Origin: Aquirufa ecclesiirivi
GTDB lineage: Bacteria; Bacteroidota; Bacteroidia; Cytophagales; Spirosomataceae
Reading direction: 5' to 3'
Length of the DNA stretch: 64,000 bases
NCBI RefSeq assembly: GCF_011250515.1
Contig: NZ_JAANOP010000008.1
Location: forward strand, 94,183 to 158,182
Shown: in pieces, positions 1 to 8,220 of the stretch
Numbering within the stretch: position 1 is the stretch's first letter
How the letters are laid out: every line of letters starts with the position of its first letter
Position numbers and translations under genes: made by a program
Notes under the pieces: generated by a model
Told to the model about the DNA's origin: nothing
Database searches by the model: none
What the model saw: the letters and a program-made list of their open reading frames with translations, nothing else

Positions 1-135
1 TGCTGATTGAAATATATCAAAGGATTTATTTTCCCTCAACATTCTAACATAAATCAAGTTTCAAACTGATGAATTAGAATCAAAGATTCCAATTATCTAA
101 ACTCGACATGCCTTTCAGAACATGTCGAATAGCTT
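1..135. repeat. Intergenic repeat R1, copy a
   Basis: This stretch is repeated almost base for base at 1187-1318, with a few substitutions and a small gap. It carries two hairpins. One is AATTAGAATC/GATTCCAATT at 72-94 around an AAA loop, with one mismatch. The other is CGACATG/CATGTCG at 104-127 around a 10-nt loop. No open frame is convincing. The copy may extend left beyond the window. Confidence 0.8.
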
Positions 136-230
136 AATAGAAATCAGGTAGAACGTGATAAGTTTTCTAACAGAAAAAAATACTTTATATCAAGCAATTA
201 CCCTATTTTCGCAATTAAGGGAGACATAGA

Positions 231-932
231 TTAATACATCAAATAATTGGTGTAAATCAATTCTGCCCATTTACTATAAGCCAAACCTGAGGGATGCAAT
301 CCGTCTTGAGCAACCCAATTTGGGTAATTCTTAGCAGCCCTACCTAATTCTGTAATATCTAAATAAATGCATTTATTTTGAAGAGCAATTTGTTTATTAA
401 TAACATTGAACCAATCAATCTCTTTCCTAATCTTCAAGGTATCCAATTGTCTTCCAATCGGCGTTAAGCTATAATCAGGTATGGAAAGGACAAAAACCCT
501 TCGTTGATCACCACCAGCTAATTCAATGGAACGATTTAAGATGTTGGTAAAATTTTTCCGATAAATACTCGTATCAATTCCTTGATATTGATCATTCACA
601 CCAATCAAAAGGGAAACAAAATTATGTCCTTGCAAATTTTGTTCACTCATGGATGTAAGTAAATCGGCACTTGTCCAACCTGTTTGTGCTAAGTAAGTCA
701 AACGCTTGGTTTGAATAAATTTAACTTTCAATAATTCAAGCGCTTGACTAGGAAAACGCTCCGATTGATTGACCCCTTGTCCAATGGTATATGAATCTCC
801 CAAGGCCAACCATGAAATAGCCACTGAATCTTTTTGAGCAATACTGGGCTTGGGCAAAACCAATTCCGATTCGATGGATTTCCGACAAGAAAAACCGAGA
901 AAAATCAAGAAAAGAATGAACCAAAACTTCAT
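231..932 (-). CDS. SGNH/GDSL-family hydrolase, predicted lipoprotein
   Basis: This is a predicted secreted esterase or deacetylase of the SGNH superfamily. The N-terminus is a lipoprotein signal ending at Cys16. Block I is GDSYT at residues 45-49, with Ser47 as probable nucleophile. Block III is GVND at 111-114, and the C-terminal DGLH at 210-213 supplies the Asp and His of the triad. The length of 233 residues is normal for a single-domain member. Family knowledge points to hydrolysis of esters on sugars or lipids, but the substrate cannot be read from sequence. The gene lies alone between repeat copies R1a and R2a and points away from the next gene. Confidence 0.85.
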   Translation of the reverse strand: MKFWFILFLIFLGFSCRKSIESELVLPKPSIAQKDSVAISWLALGDSYTIGQGVNQSERFPSQALELLKVKFIQTKRLTYLAQTGWTSADLLTSMSEQNLQGHNFVSLLIGVNDQYQGIDTSIYRKNFTNILNRSIELAGGDQRRVFVLSIPDYSLTPIGRQLDTLKIRKEIDWFNVINKQIALQNKCIYLDITELGRAAKNYPNWVAQDGLHPSGLAYSKWAELIYTNYLMY

Positions 933-994
933 TTAATTAAAACCCATGCGAAGACGATTTGTTTGAATCTCAAATAGGATGAATCTTGAGTGCT

Positions 995-1115
995 ACCAGC
1001 TGTTTGACATGTTCCGAAGGGTCATGTCGAATGACAGATAAAATGGATTTGTAATCCAGGGATAATAGTATTTTTGGCTTCGAGAACCTCAGCCCAATGC
1101 GAGGGCCTTAGACAA
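995..1115. repeat. Intergenic repeat R2, copy a
   Basis: It is nearly identical to 2433-2554. It holds two hairpins. GACATG/CATGTC spans 1006-1028, and its loop can pair further (CC-GAA-GG). A short REP-like hairpin, TGGATT-TGT-AATCCA, spans 1044-1058. No coding frame is evident. Compact stem-loops in intergenic direct repeats resemble REP or BIME elements mobilised in trans by Y1 transposases, but no such transposase is in the window. Confidence 0.8.
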
Positions 1116-1120
1116 CTTTA

Positions 1121-1186
1121 TCTGCTGTTCAACATATTTCGAAGGGTCATGTCGAATGACAAATTAATTTGATTTGTAATCAAACC
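1121..1186. repeat. Diverged short copy of repeat R2
   Basis: It matches the first 60-odd bases of R2 with substitutions: GAAGGGTCATGTCGAATGAC is intact at 1141-1160. The small hairpin is kept as TTGATT-TGT-AATCAA at 1169-1183. Both arms have changed together relative to R2 copy a, so pairing is preserved. It is followed directly by R1 copy b. Confidence 0.7.
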
Positions 1187-1318
1187 TGCTAATTGAAATA
1201 TGTCAAGGGATTTATTTTTCTCCTTTCTAACATAAATCAAGCTTCAAACGGATGAATTGGAATCAAAGATTCCAATTATCTAAATTCGATATGCCTTTCA
1301 GAACATGTCGAATAGCTT
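1187..1318. repeat. Intergenic repeat R1, copy b
   Basis: This is a direct repeat of 1-135. The hairpin AATTGGAATC-AAA-GATTCCAATT at 1255-1277 is a perfect 10-bp stem here. The second hairpin (CGATATG/CATGTCG) has one mismatch. Confidence 0.8.
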
Positions 1319-1406
1319 CAGTCTTCCCTTATTGTTCTCAATGCCATTTTAAATCATAAGCGATTTATATATTTCATCGAAATATGCTATGTTTAAAGAA
1401 AAAACG

Positions 1407-2411
1407 ATGAAAAAATTCCTATTCTTCGCCCTATTCATTTCCTTCCTTTCTTCGTGTTCAAAAAGGGAAGAAACGGTGTCCAGTTACTTTACATATCCTG
1501 ACAGCATAGAAGCTGCTGGAGTAAAAATGATTCCTATTTCAACCCCAAAAGGCACCTTTAAGGTTTGGACTAAACGTTTTGGAAATAATCCGAAGATTAA
1601 AATTCTTCTATTGCATGGCGGACCTGCGATGACACATGAATACATGGAATGTTTTCAAACGTTTTTTCAAAGAGAAGGATTTGAATTTTATGAATACGAT
1701 CAATTAGGCTCCTATTACAGTGATCAACCATCGGATACTACGCTTTGGAAAACAGAGCGTTTTGTTGAGGAAGTAGAGCAGGTTCGTCAAGCAATCGGTG
1801 CAGATGAGTCGAACTTCTATATCCTTGGAAATTCATGGGGTGGTATTTTAGGGATGGAATATGCGCTGAAATACCAAAAGAATATGAAAGCATTGTTGGT
1901 ATCCAACATGGTGGCTAGTGCTCCAGAATATGGAAAATATGCAGATGAAGTTTTAGCTAAACAAATGAATCCAAAGGTTTTGGCTGAAATAAGGGCGATT
2001 GAGGCGAAAAAGGATTTTAATAATCCACGCTATATGGAATTACTCATCCCCAACTTTTACCATGAACACATTTGCCGCTTAAAAGAGTGGCCTGATGCCT
2101 TGAATCGTTCATTAAAGCATGCAAACGGATCTATTTATGTCCAAATGCAAGGACCAAGTGAATTTGGCATTAGTGGATTATTAGCCAAATGGGATATCAA
2201 AAATCGCTTAAAAGAGATCTATGTTCCTACGCTGATGATCGGTGCCAAATACGACACCATGGACCCGAAGGCCATGGAAGAACAAAGTAAACTCGTTCAA
2301 AACGGGTCTTACTTATACTGTCCAAACGGCAGCCACCTAGCCATGTGGGATGACCAAAAAATCTATATGAATGGGGTAATTTCCTTCATCAAGAAGGTGA
2401 ACGGAGAATAG
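1407..2411 (+). CDS. Alpha/beta hydrolase, proline iminopeptidase-like (S33), lipoprotein
   Basis: This is a predicted secreted aminopeptidase or related serine hydrolase. An in-frame ATG exists at 1389, but the ATG at 1407 directly precedes a clean lipoprotein signal (MKKFLFFALF, then SSC) and is preferred. Counted from 1389, HGGP at 76-79 forms the oxyanion-hole motif typical of proline iminopeptidases. GNSWGG at 147-152 places the nucleophile at Ser149, and a C-terminal GSHLAMW gives the catalytic His. The length of about 335 residues fits the family. The gene stands alone between repeats R1b and R2b. Specificity for N-terminal proline is family inference; other small peptides or esters are possible. 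Confidence 0.85.
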   Translation: MKKFLFFALFISFLSSCSKREETVSSYFTYPDSIEAAGVKMIPISTPKGTFKVWTKRFGNNPKIKILLLHGGPAMTHEYMECFQTFFQREGFEFYEYDQLGSYYSDQPSDTTLWKTERFVEEVEQVRQAIGADESNFYILGNSWGGILGMEYALKYQKNMKALLVSNMVASAPEYGKYADEVLAKQMNPKVLAEIRAIEAKKDFNNPRYMELLIPNFYHEHICRLKEWPDALNRSLKHANGSIYVQMQGPSEFGISGLLAKWDIKNRLKEIYVPTLMIGAKYDTMDPKAMEEQSKLVQNGSYLYCPNGSHLAMWDDQKIYMNGVISFIKKVNGE

Positions 2412-2432
2412 TAATTCGAAATTTTAGAGAAA

Positions 2433-2554
2433 ACCAGCTGTGCGACATGTTCCGCAGGGTCATGTCGAATGACAGATAAAATGGATTTGTAATCCAGGGA
2501 TAATAGTATTTTTGGCTTTGAGAACCTCAGCCAAATGCGAGGGCCTTAGACAAT
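2433..2554. repeat. Intergenic repeat R2, copy b
   Basis: It is a near-identical direct repeat of 995-1115. The REP-like hairpin TGGATT-TGT-AATCCA is at 2482-2496. It is followed by a short stretch (about 2555-2587) that faintly matches the start of the diverged R2 copy and the last ten bases of R1, perhaps a deletion remnant of the same module. Confidence 0.8.
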
Positions 2555-2618
2555 CAGCTGTTCGATTTCTATGGTTAAATAGCTTCATCGGGGAGCAAGT
2601 GAGTAGATTTGGTAAATT

Positions 2619-3146
2619 CTATAGCTTATCCAACCAAATTAAATCACGGGTTTTATACCCAATCTTCTCGGCTATTTGCAGGTACTCCTTTTTGATATGA
2701 TCTGGGATAGTTTTTTTCCTAGATAAAATCCATAAATAAGACAGTTTCTCTCCCGCTACCAAGGCATATTGATAATTGGAGTCGAGTGCCACTACATTAT
2801 AACCACCATAAAATGGACCAAAAAAAGAGACTTTCAGCATGCCGACGTTTTCCTTGCCAACGAACTTAGCTTTCCCTTCCGACTCCTTCCATATTTTTTT
2901 ATAGGGTTCATATCCCCTATTTACCACCTTGATGCTTCCATCTTCGTTCAAAGAATAATTGGCTGTTGTATTGATTAGATTTCGTTCAAAATAAAAATCC
3001 AATCGAGCCACCTCATACCACGTACCCAGGTATTTTGACTTATCAAAATTCTCTACAGCTTTGGCTCCTTTCGGAATAGTTGAAGATGAACATCCCCACA
3101 ATAGGATTATAAATGCTAGGTACAAAAACAGGTTGCGATGCTTCAT
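2619..3146 (-). CDS. blc: Lipocalin (Blc-like outer-membrane lipoprotein)
   Basis: This is a bacterial lipocalin that likely binds lipids or other small hydrophobic ligands at the outer membrane. The hallmark GTWYEVARLD motif follows soon after the signal peptide, and the later Tyr/Trp-rich strands and the C-terminal helix region fit a single eight-stranded barrel of about 175 residues. An upstream in-frame ATG at 3188 exists. The ATG at 3146 starts the lipoprotein signal directly (MKHRNLFLYLAF, then GCSS) and is preferred. It is an isolated minus-strand gene running toward repeat R2b. The symbol follows the E. coli family name by similarity only. Confidence 0.85.
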   Translation of the reverse strand: MKHRNLFLYLAFIILLWGCSSSTIPKGAKAVENFDKSKYLGTWYEVARLDFYFERNLINTTANYSLNEDGSIKVVNRGYEPYKKIWKESEGKAKFVGKENVGMLKVSFFGPFYGGYNVVALDSNYQYALVAGEKLSYLWILSRKKTIPDHIKKEYLQIAEKIGYKTRDLIWLDKL

Positions 3147-3285
3147 TCTTAAATGATGTAAAGGTTCTTTTAAATAATTTAAACTCATTGAACTCGAATA
3201 AAGTTATACGATGCTATAAATTTTAGCGAATTGCCTAAATTCCAAGATATTGGAAATCCAAACCAAACTTTATTACACCTCAAAT

Positions 3286-3316
3286 GAAACATTAAACCAC
3301 CTCGAAAGAAGTGATT
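3286..3316. repeat. Imperfect 31-bp direct repeat, left copy
   Basis: It is 27 of 31 bases identical to 4791-4821, in the same orientation. The core is CATTAAACC, CCTCGAA and GAAGTG. The two copies lie on either side of the HNH nuclease gene. Each can also fold into an imperfect hairpin. Confidence 0.6.
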
Positions 3317-3363
3317 CTTATACTTGTCAAATGCAGTAGGATTATATATAGTTAATTACCTAT

Positions 3364-4482
3364 TTAAACTAATTTGCCATTCCAAGCTTCAAATCCTCTA
3401 TTTTCTATTAAATAATCACAACATTTTTGAAGCTGGGTAATACCAGTCAAATGCCATTCTGAAAAAGCTTGATTTCCAAGTAAGCTTACCTGCATTTCTT
3501 TTTGAAATCTTACACTTTGATTTTCATGTATAATCTCCCAATAATCAAGTATCAAATTCCTCTGTTTTTCTATTAATTCTGGGGATGGAATTTTATCTCT
3601 TTTTTGCTTATTAATTTTGGCATCAGATGGGAGCAAATTCCAAAGATCATTATTTTTCCAAATTGAAAAAGGAATCAAATGGTCTATTTCATAGGATGAA
3701 ATCCTCTTCCCTGTCCAAACACAATAAACACTTCCTATATGTGATAAGGAATTTTTATGTATTCTTTTTGATTCTGAAATATTTCTTTCAGTAATTGGTC
3801 CTTTTAATACATCTTGAAGAACATGACTCATTGAAATACGTCTACCTGAAGCATTGACAGAAAACTCTGCCCATTTAAATAGTAATGAATCCTGCCCATT
3901 TATAAAACTTCCCAAAATTTTGAAGGCTTCAAAATATTCGACTGGAATTGAGAATGTACCCAAACCGTGAATTAAACTTTCCAAATCATTACATTTATAA
4001 TTTCGAAGTCTTGATTGTTCAACTTTGAAAATGGAGTAATATTCTTGACTCAAAGACCGACCTAAATAATACATAGGCATTTTTGAAATTGTTTCAACTA
4101 GCTTTTTGACCAATTTTTCAAATTTATCCTGAACTTCTTCAGGAATGCCTTTGCTTTTTAAATCATTATAAAATGAAGAAAATCCTCCTCTTAATTTATA
4201 ATATTGAATTATCTCTTCAAACTGTTTACTAAATGCCAAATTAGCATTTCCATTAATCTGAGGAATTAAAATTTCTGATTCTAAAATTGGATAATAATAT
4301 AACATCCACTTTTCAACCATTAAACCCATTGGAATTTGAACATGAAATTCATTTGGTTGAATAAAAGGAGAGTTATCAAGTATAATATCAATTACACCTC
4401 TTAATAGAGCAAACTTATAAGTAGAAGACTTACTATCTCTTTCAATTATTTTACTAATGTTGTAAAATACTTCCTTATTCAT
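3364..4482 (-). CDS. HNH endonuclease-domain protein, solitary
   Basis: The function of the whole protein is not known. The C-terminal third has an HNH nuclease signature: a CVWTGKRI segment, then YEIDHLIPFSIW with the catalytic His, then NLLPSDAKINKQKRDK with the Asn and the lysine-rich tail typical of HNH enzymes. The N-terminal two thirds (about residues 1-230) are helical, with no signal peptide and no motif I recognise. Metal-dependent DNA cleavage is family inference. A restriction or anti-phage role is possible, since such HNH proteins occur in defence loci. The gene is alone, looks more AT-rich than its neighbours, and is bracketed by imperfect direct repeats, which suggests acquisition by transfer. 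Confidence 0.75.
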   Translation of the reverse strand: MNKEVFYNISKIIERDSKSSTYKFALLRGVIDIILDNSPFIQPNEFHVQIPMGLMVEKWMLYYYPILESEILIPQINGNANLAFSKQFEEIIQYYKLRGGFSSFYNDLKSKGIPEEVQDKFEKLVKKLVETISKMPMYYLGRSLSQEYYSIFKVEQSRLRNYKCNDLESLIHGLGTFSIPVEYFEAFKILGSFINGQDSLLFKWAEFSVNASGRRISMSHVLQDVLKGPITERNISESKRIHKNSLSHIGSVYCVWTGKRISSYEIDHLIPFSIWKNNDLWNLLPSDAKINKQKRDKIPSPELIEKQRNLILDYWEIIHENQSVRFQKEMQVSLLGNQAFSEWHLTGITQLQKCCDYLIENRGFEAWNGKLV

Positions 4483-4899
4483 TACCGCTTTTAAAAAAAT
4501 TACAAGGACTTAAAGATACAATGGAAGGACCTATGGTGATGAAAATTTAAATTTTATTTAAAACTATTTAAATTTTTAGTGAATAGTCCTAAGTCTTTAG
4601 TTAACATACATTTCAACTAAAATAGAAATCTAATATTTATCTAAATGACATTTCAAATTTGATTTGGTTTTAAAAAACTACAGAAAAATAGAACTACCTA
4701 ACTATTTCATCGAACAAGATTAAAATTCAATAAAAAATCGAATTATATGAAAGTAACTATCTAATCCAATTATGATTTCTCATCCCAAGTGAATCATTAA
4801 ACCTCCTCGAATGAAGTGGTTTTTTATTCCCTTAAATTGGGAATAAAGTGTTAAGTACAAAAAATCATTACCTTCAAAAAAGTATTAGTTTAAAATCAG
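4483..4899. other. AT-rich intergenic region
   Basis: This stretch is very AT-rich. It holds no open frame I can support. It contains the right copy of the 31-bp repeat and, just beyond it, a small hairpin (ATTCCC/GGGAAT, 4826-4844). Confidence 0.6.
4791..4821. repeat. Imperfect 31-bp direct repeat, right copy
   Basis: This is the partner of 3286-3316, with four substitutions. It is followed at 4826-4844 by a 6-bp stem hairpin. Confidence 0.6.
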
Positions 4900-6426
4900 C
4901 TAGTTTTTCTTATTTTTTATCCCTTGTAAAATCTCCGATAATTCTTTCACCAATTCAGGGTGCTGACTAGCTACATTGTTCTTTTCACCTATGTCCAATT
5001 TAAGGTTGTATAGCTGTGGTAATGTGCTATTGGCTAATTCAATATTAACCAGTTTATTGATGGAGGGTCCTGCATTCGGTTCTATGTATTTCCACTCTCC
5101 CCGAACTATAGCTACCGAATTCATACCTTGTTTCACGAGCACTTTTCTACCTTCCAAACTTTTCCCTAGCAAAGCATTCAGCATATTCTCACTATCAGAC
5201 GCTTCGCTCCCAGGTAATTTTTTATTAAAAAAATTAGCAAAAGAAGCAACAAAATCGATTTGGCATACCATGGCATCGGAGACCTGTGGTTTAATTTTTG
5301 CTGGCCAATTAATCAGCATGGGCACCCTTGTACCTGCTTCATAAGTGCTATATTTTCCTCCACGAAGTACACCCCAAGGCTTATGTCCATTTAGCTGGGT
5401 AACTGCTCCATCCTGATAACCATCATCCAGTACAGGACCATTGTCGCTCGAAAAAATAATCATGGTATTATTCGCAATACCTAGGTGCTTTAATTGACTC
5501 ATAATTTCACCTACAGTCCAGTCTAATTGCAAAATAGCATCACCCCTCAATCCCAGTCCGCTTTTACCTTTAAACATGGTAGAAGGCATACGAGGCACAT
5601 GGGGTTCGGTTAATGCATAAAACAAAAAGAAAGGTTGAGCCTTATTCGTTTCAATAAATTCTTTTGCCTTGGTTAAAAAAGTAAGTGGCATTTCTTCATC
5701 TGTCCAGCGGGCTAATTTCCCTCCACGCATGTAGCCTATTCTACCTATTCCATTTACGATGGTATTATTATGTCCATGGTTAGGAGAAGATTGTATTTTT
5801 AGTAATTCTGGATGTTCTAAACCCGTTGGATCATGACCAATTTTATTGGCATAATTTACTTCGATGGGATCAGTTGTATCTAGCGCTACCACGTAATGAT
5901 TTTCAACAAAAACCGTGGGTACCCTATCTGCCGTAGCAGGAAAAATGAATGAATAATGAAAGCCCACCTCATTGGGTCCTGGTGCAATTTTTTGATTCCA
6001 GTTTTTTTGAACCGTATTACCTAGTCCAAGATGCCATTTACCGACCAATCCAGTTTTGTAGCCAACTTGTTGAAATAAGGAAGGCAGCGTTATTTTATCG
6101 GTAGGAATAATCAATGCCGCATCACCTGGCAAAATCCCCGTTCCTGATTTACGCCAAGGATACTGACCCGTCATTAAGGCATAACGTGAAGGTGTACATG
6201 TTGCGGAAGTTGCATGAGCATTCGTAAAACGTAACCCACTTTTTGCCAGTTTGTCAAGATGAGGGGTTTTGATTTTTGTAGCACCATAACTACTCAAATC
6301 ACCGTACCCCAAATCATCGACATAAATGAACACGACATTGGGGCGGTTTGTATATTTTTGTGAATAAGCCTTACTGGCAAATAGCAACGTGATTGAAAGA
6401 AATAAATAGTATCTAAAACCCATCAT
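4900..6426 (-). CDS. Sulfatase (S1 family, formylglycine-dependent), secreted
   Basis: It is predicted to hydrolyse sulfate esters on a polysaccharide or its oligosaccharides. A signal peptide (about residues 1-22) is followed by the metal-binding start NVVFIYVDDLGYGD. CTPSR at residues 77-81 is the maturation motif, in which Cys77 becomes formylglycine. GKWHLG and the FSSDNGP segment are further conserved active-site blocks. The length of 508 residues is normal. It is the last gene of the minus-strand sulfatase group and sits about 200 bp downstream of the small ORF at 6636-6833. The maturation enzyme is not in the window. The sugar specificity cannot be read from sequence. Confidence 0.92.
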   Translation of the reverse strand: MMGFRYYLFLSITLLFASKAYSQKYTNRPNVVFIYVDDLGYGDLSSYGATKIKTPHLDKLAKSGLRFTNAHATSATCTPSRYALMTGQYPWRKSGTGILPGDAALIIPTDKITLPSLFQQVGYKTGLVGKWHLGLGNTVQKNWNQKIAPGPNEVGFHYSFIFPATADRVPTVFVENHYVVALDTTDPIEVNYANKIGHDPTGLEHPELLKIQSSPNHGHNNTIVNGIGRIGYMRGGKLARWTDEEMPLTFLTKAKEFIETNKAQPFFLFYALTEPHVPRMPSTMFKGKSGLGLRGDAILQLDWTVGEIMSQLKHLGIANNTMIIFSSDNGPVLDDGYQDGAVTQLNGHKPWGVLRGGKYSTYEAGTRVPMLINWPAKIKPQVSDAMVCQIDFVASFANFFNKKLPGSEASDSENMLNALLGKSLEGRKVLVKQGMNSVAIVRGEWKYIEPNAGPSINKLVNIELANSTLPQLYNLKLDIGEKNNVASQHPELVKELSEILQGIKNKKN

Positions 6427-6635
6427 GTATATTATTTTATTGAGCAGGTAAAATTTTGTTTAGTTAGTATTTGAAAAAGAAATACCACAGTGCGGCACTT
6501 CTTTCCAAATAACATTTACCTTGTAAAATAATAAATTACCAGCATATTAAGCATTCAAATGCAATATAAGCTTAAGCTGAACATAGAAATTAGATTAGAT
6601 ATATCCCCTAAATATGAATGAATTCTCTAATTTCT

Positions 6636-6833
6636 TCATTTATAAATACGTACTCTTTTTCTGACTACGGTAAACTTGGATACTAAACTATCTGGTTTAC
6701 CTTGTAATACCAATCGTCTATTGGGGATGATTACTTTACATGAAGTCATATTTTTCGGATCTGGACAATTTTGCAATCCATTCATGTCAAAATAATGAAA
6801 TAGGCTAATACAAAGTATGGTCAAATATTTCAT
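6636..6833 (-). CDS. Small protein of unknown function, coupled to a sulfatase gene
   Basis: I do not recognise this 65-residue product. Its ATG lies one base beyond the stop of the upstream sulfatase gene (6835-8217), so translation is probably coupled. The first 15 residues are hydrophobic (MKYLTILCISLFHYF) and could be a short signal or anchor. The rest holds two Cys and a basic tail (VVRKRVRIYK). It may be a genuine secreted peptide of the locus or a degenerate fragment. Only spacing and the hydrophobic start support it. Confidence 0.45.
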   Translation of the reverse strand: MKYLTILCISLFHYFDMNGLQNCPDPKNMTSCKVIIPNRRLVLQGKPDSLVSKFTVVRKRVRIYK

Positions 6834-6834
6834 A

Positions 6835-8217
6835 TTAATCTTCCAGGTTATTTTTGACCGCTTTGACGGAGGCCTTATGCTTCATAACTAGTTCATTGAT
6901 TTCATTTATAATCTTCTCATTATTTTTTGAAATATCATATTGTTCAGAAGGGTCAATGGACAAATTAAATAAAACAGGCTTTTCCAATTTTTCAATCTTT
7001 TCGGGATATCCAATGGGGTTATTTTTCAAATAATACAATTTATAATCCCCTAATCTGGCAGCAAATAAATCGGTAGCATGATAAAAAAACATCTCATTTC
7101 TCGGATTAATATCTTTATTATGTACCATCAGAGGGCTCAAATCATAGCCATCAGTAACTCCATTTGGGGGAATGGAAATATTGGCTATACTACACAAGGT
7201 AGGTAATAAATCTAGCGTACTTCCCATCTTCATCTCAACTTTAGGCTTTAAGTTTTTGGGGGACCAGACAATAAAAGGAACACGCATCCCTCCTTCATAA
7301 CTAGTTCCTTTTGCCCCAAATAATAAGCCTGAAGAACCACCTTGCTCTTTAAATAATTTCCAAGGGCCATTGTCTGAGGTAAATATCACATAGGTATTTT
7401 CATCTATGTGTAAATCTTTCAAGGATTTAAGAACCTGTCCTACGCTCCAATCCAATTCTTCTATCACATCTCCATAAAGTCCACGCTTGCTTTTTCCTTT
7501 AAAATCTTTACCTGCAAAAAGGGGCATATGGGGCATAGAATGAGCCAAATACAGAAAAAATGGTTTGTCTTTATTCTTCTTAATGAAAGCAATCGACTCT
7601 TCAGTATATCGTTTTGTGATCTTATTTTGATCAGCAGGCCGTTCTATTATTTCAGAGTTCCTCATCAAAGGAACATTATAGTCCTCAATTTTAGGGTTAA
7701 ACATACTTTCATAAGTCAAGCCCTTTGCCCTATCCATATCATTGGAATATGGGATTCCAAAATAATAGTCAAAACCATTGTTATTCGGTGCGAATTGAGG
7801 TAGATGTCCTAAATGCCATTTACCAACTAAAGCTGTTTGGTAATTATTCATTTTTAATATTTCTGCCATAGTTAGCTCGGATTCAGGAAGTCCTCCTTTA
7901 GAATCAGGAAATAACACGCGTCGCTTATAGCTTTCCATGCCTATTCGAACAGGAAATTTTCCTGTCATTAAAGCCGCTCGAGAAGGTGTACAAACATTGG
8001 AGGCCACATAAAAATTAGTCCATTTCTGTCCTTCAGAGGCCATTCGGTCTAAATTGGGTGTTTGAATTACGGGATTGCCAAATGTTCCAATATCTCCATA
8101 TCCTAAATCATCGGTGTAAATGATAATGAAATTAGGCTTACGATTTTTAATTGGTTTAGAAATTGCCTCCAAACTTATCAAAGCAAAAAAGGCATATATA
8201 ACATATTTAAGTTTCAT
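6835..8217 (-). CDS. Sulfatase (S1 family), secreted
   Basis: This is a second arylsulfatase-type enzyme of the locus. A signal peptide covers about residues 1-20 and is followed by NFIIIYTDDLGYGD with the metal-binding acids. The maturation motif CTPSR is at 76-80, with Cys76 as the formylglycine precursor. GKWHLG and FTSDNGP blocks are present. The 460 residues are complete. It starts three bases after the stop of the upstream sulfatase (8221-9576) and is followed immediately by the 65-residue ORF, so all are probably on one transcript. It likely removes a sulfate from a different position on the same glycan as its neighbours; that is inference. Confidence 0.92.
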   Translation of the reverse strand: MKLKYVIYAFFALISLEAISKPIKNRKPNFIIIYTDDLGYGDIGTFGNPVIQTPNLDRMASEGQKWTNFYVASNVCTPSRAALMTGKFPVRIGMESYKRRVLFPDSKGGLPESELTMAEILKMNNYQTALVGKWHLGHLPQFAPNNNGFDYYFGIPYSNDMDRAKGLTYESMFNPKIEDYNVPLMRNSEIIERPADQNKITKRYTEESIAFIKKNKDKPFFLYLAHSMPHMPLFAGKDFKGKSKRGLYGDVIEELDWSVGQVLKSLKDLHIDENTYVIFTSDNGPWKLFKEQGGSSGLLFGAKGTSYEGGMRVPFIVWSPKNLKPKVEMKMGSTLDLLPTLCSIANISIPPNGVTDGYDLSPLMVHNKDINPRNEMFFYHATDLFAARLGDYKLYYLKNNPIGYPEKIEKLEKPVLFNLSIDPSEQYDISKNNEKIINEINELVMKHKASVKAVKNNLED

Positions 8218-8220
8218 ATT

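Larger units (their letters stand above)
933..1406. other. Intergenic region filled with repeats
   Basis: The gap between the two divergent hydrolase genes holds R2 copy a, a diverged short R2 copy and R1 copy b, back to back from 995 to 1318. The last 90 bases before the next gene are AT-rich and presumably hold its promoter. I see no gene here. Confidence 0.7.

Noticed and set aside
1-2587. Repeats at the left end as a CRISPR array or integron attC sites
   Set aside because: The copies are over 100 bp, too few, and unevenly spaced for CRISPR. They lack the paired conserved end motifs of attC, and there is no integrase in view.
2512-2700. Plus-strand ORF of 62 codons
   Set aside because: It starts inside repeat R2b and runs antisense into the lipocalin gene. 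No protein features.
4976-5344. Plus-strand ORF of 122 codons inside the first sulfatase gene
   Set aside because: It is antisense to a clear sulfatase and has no family resemblance or signal of its own.
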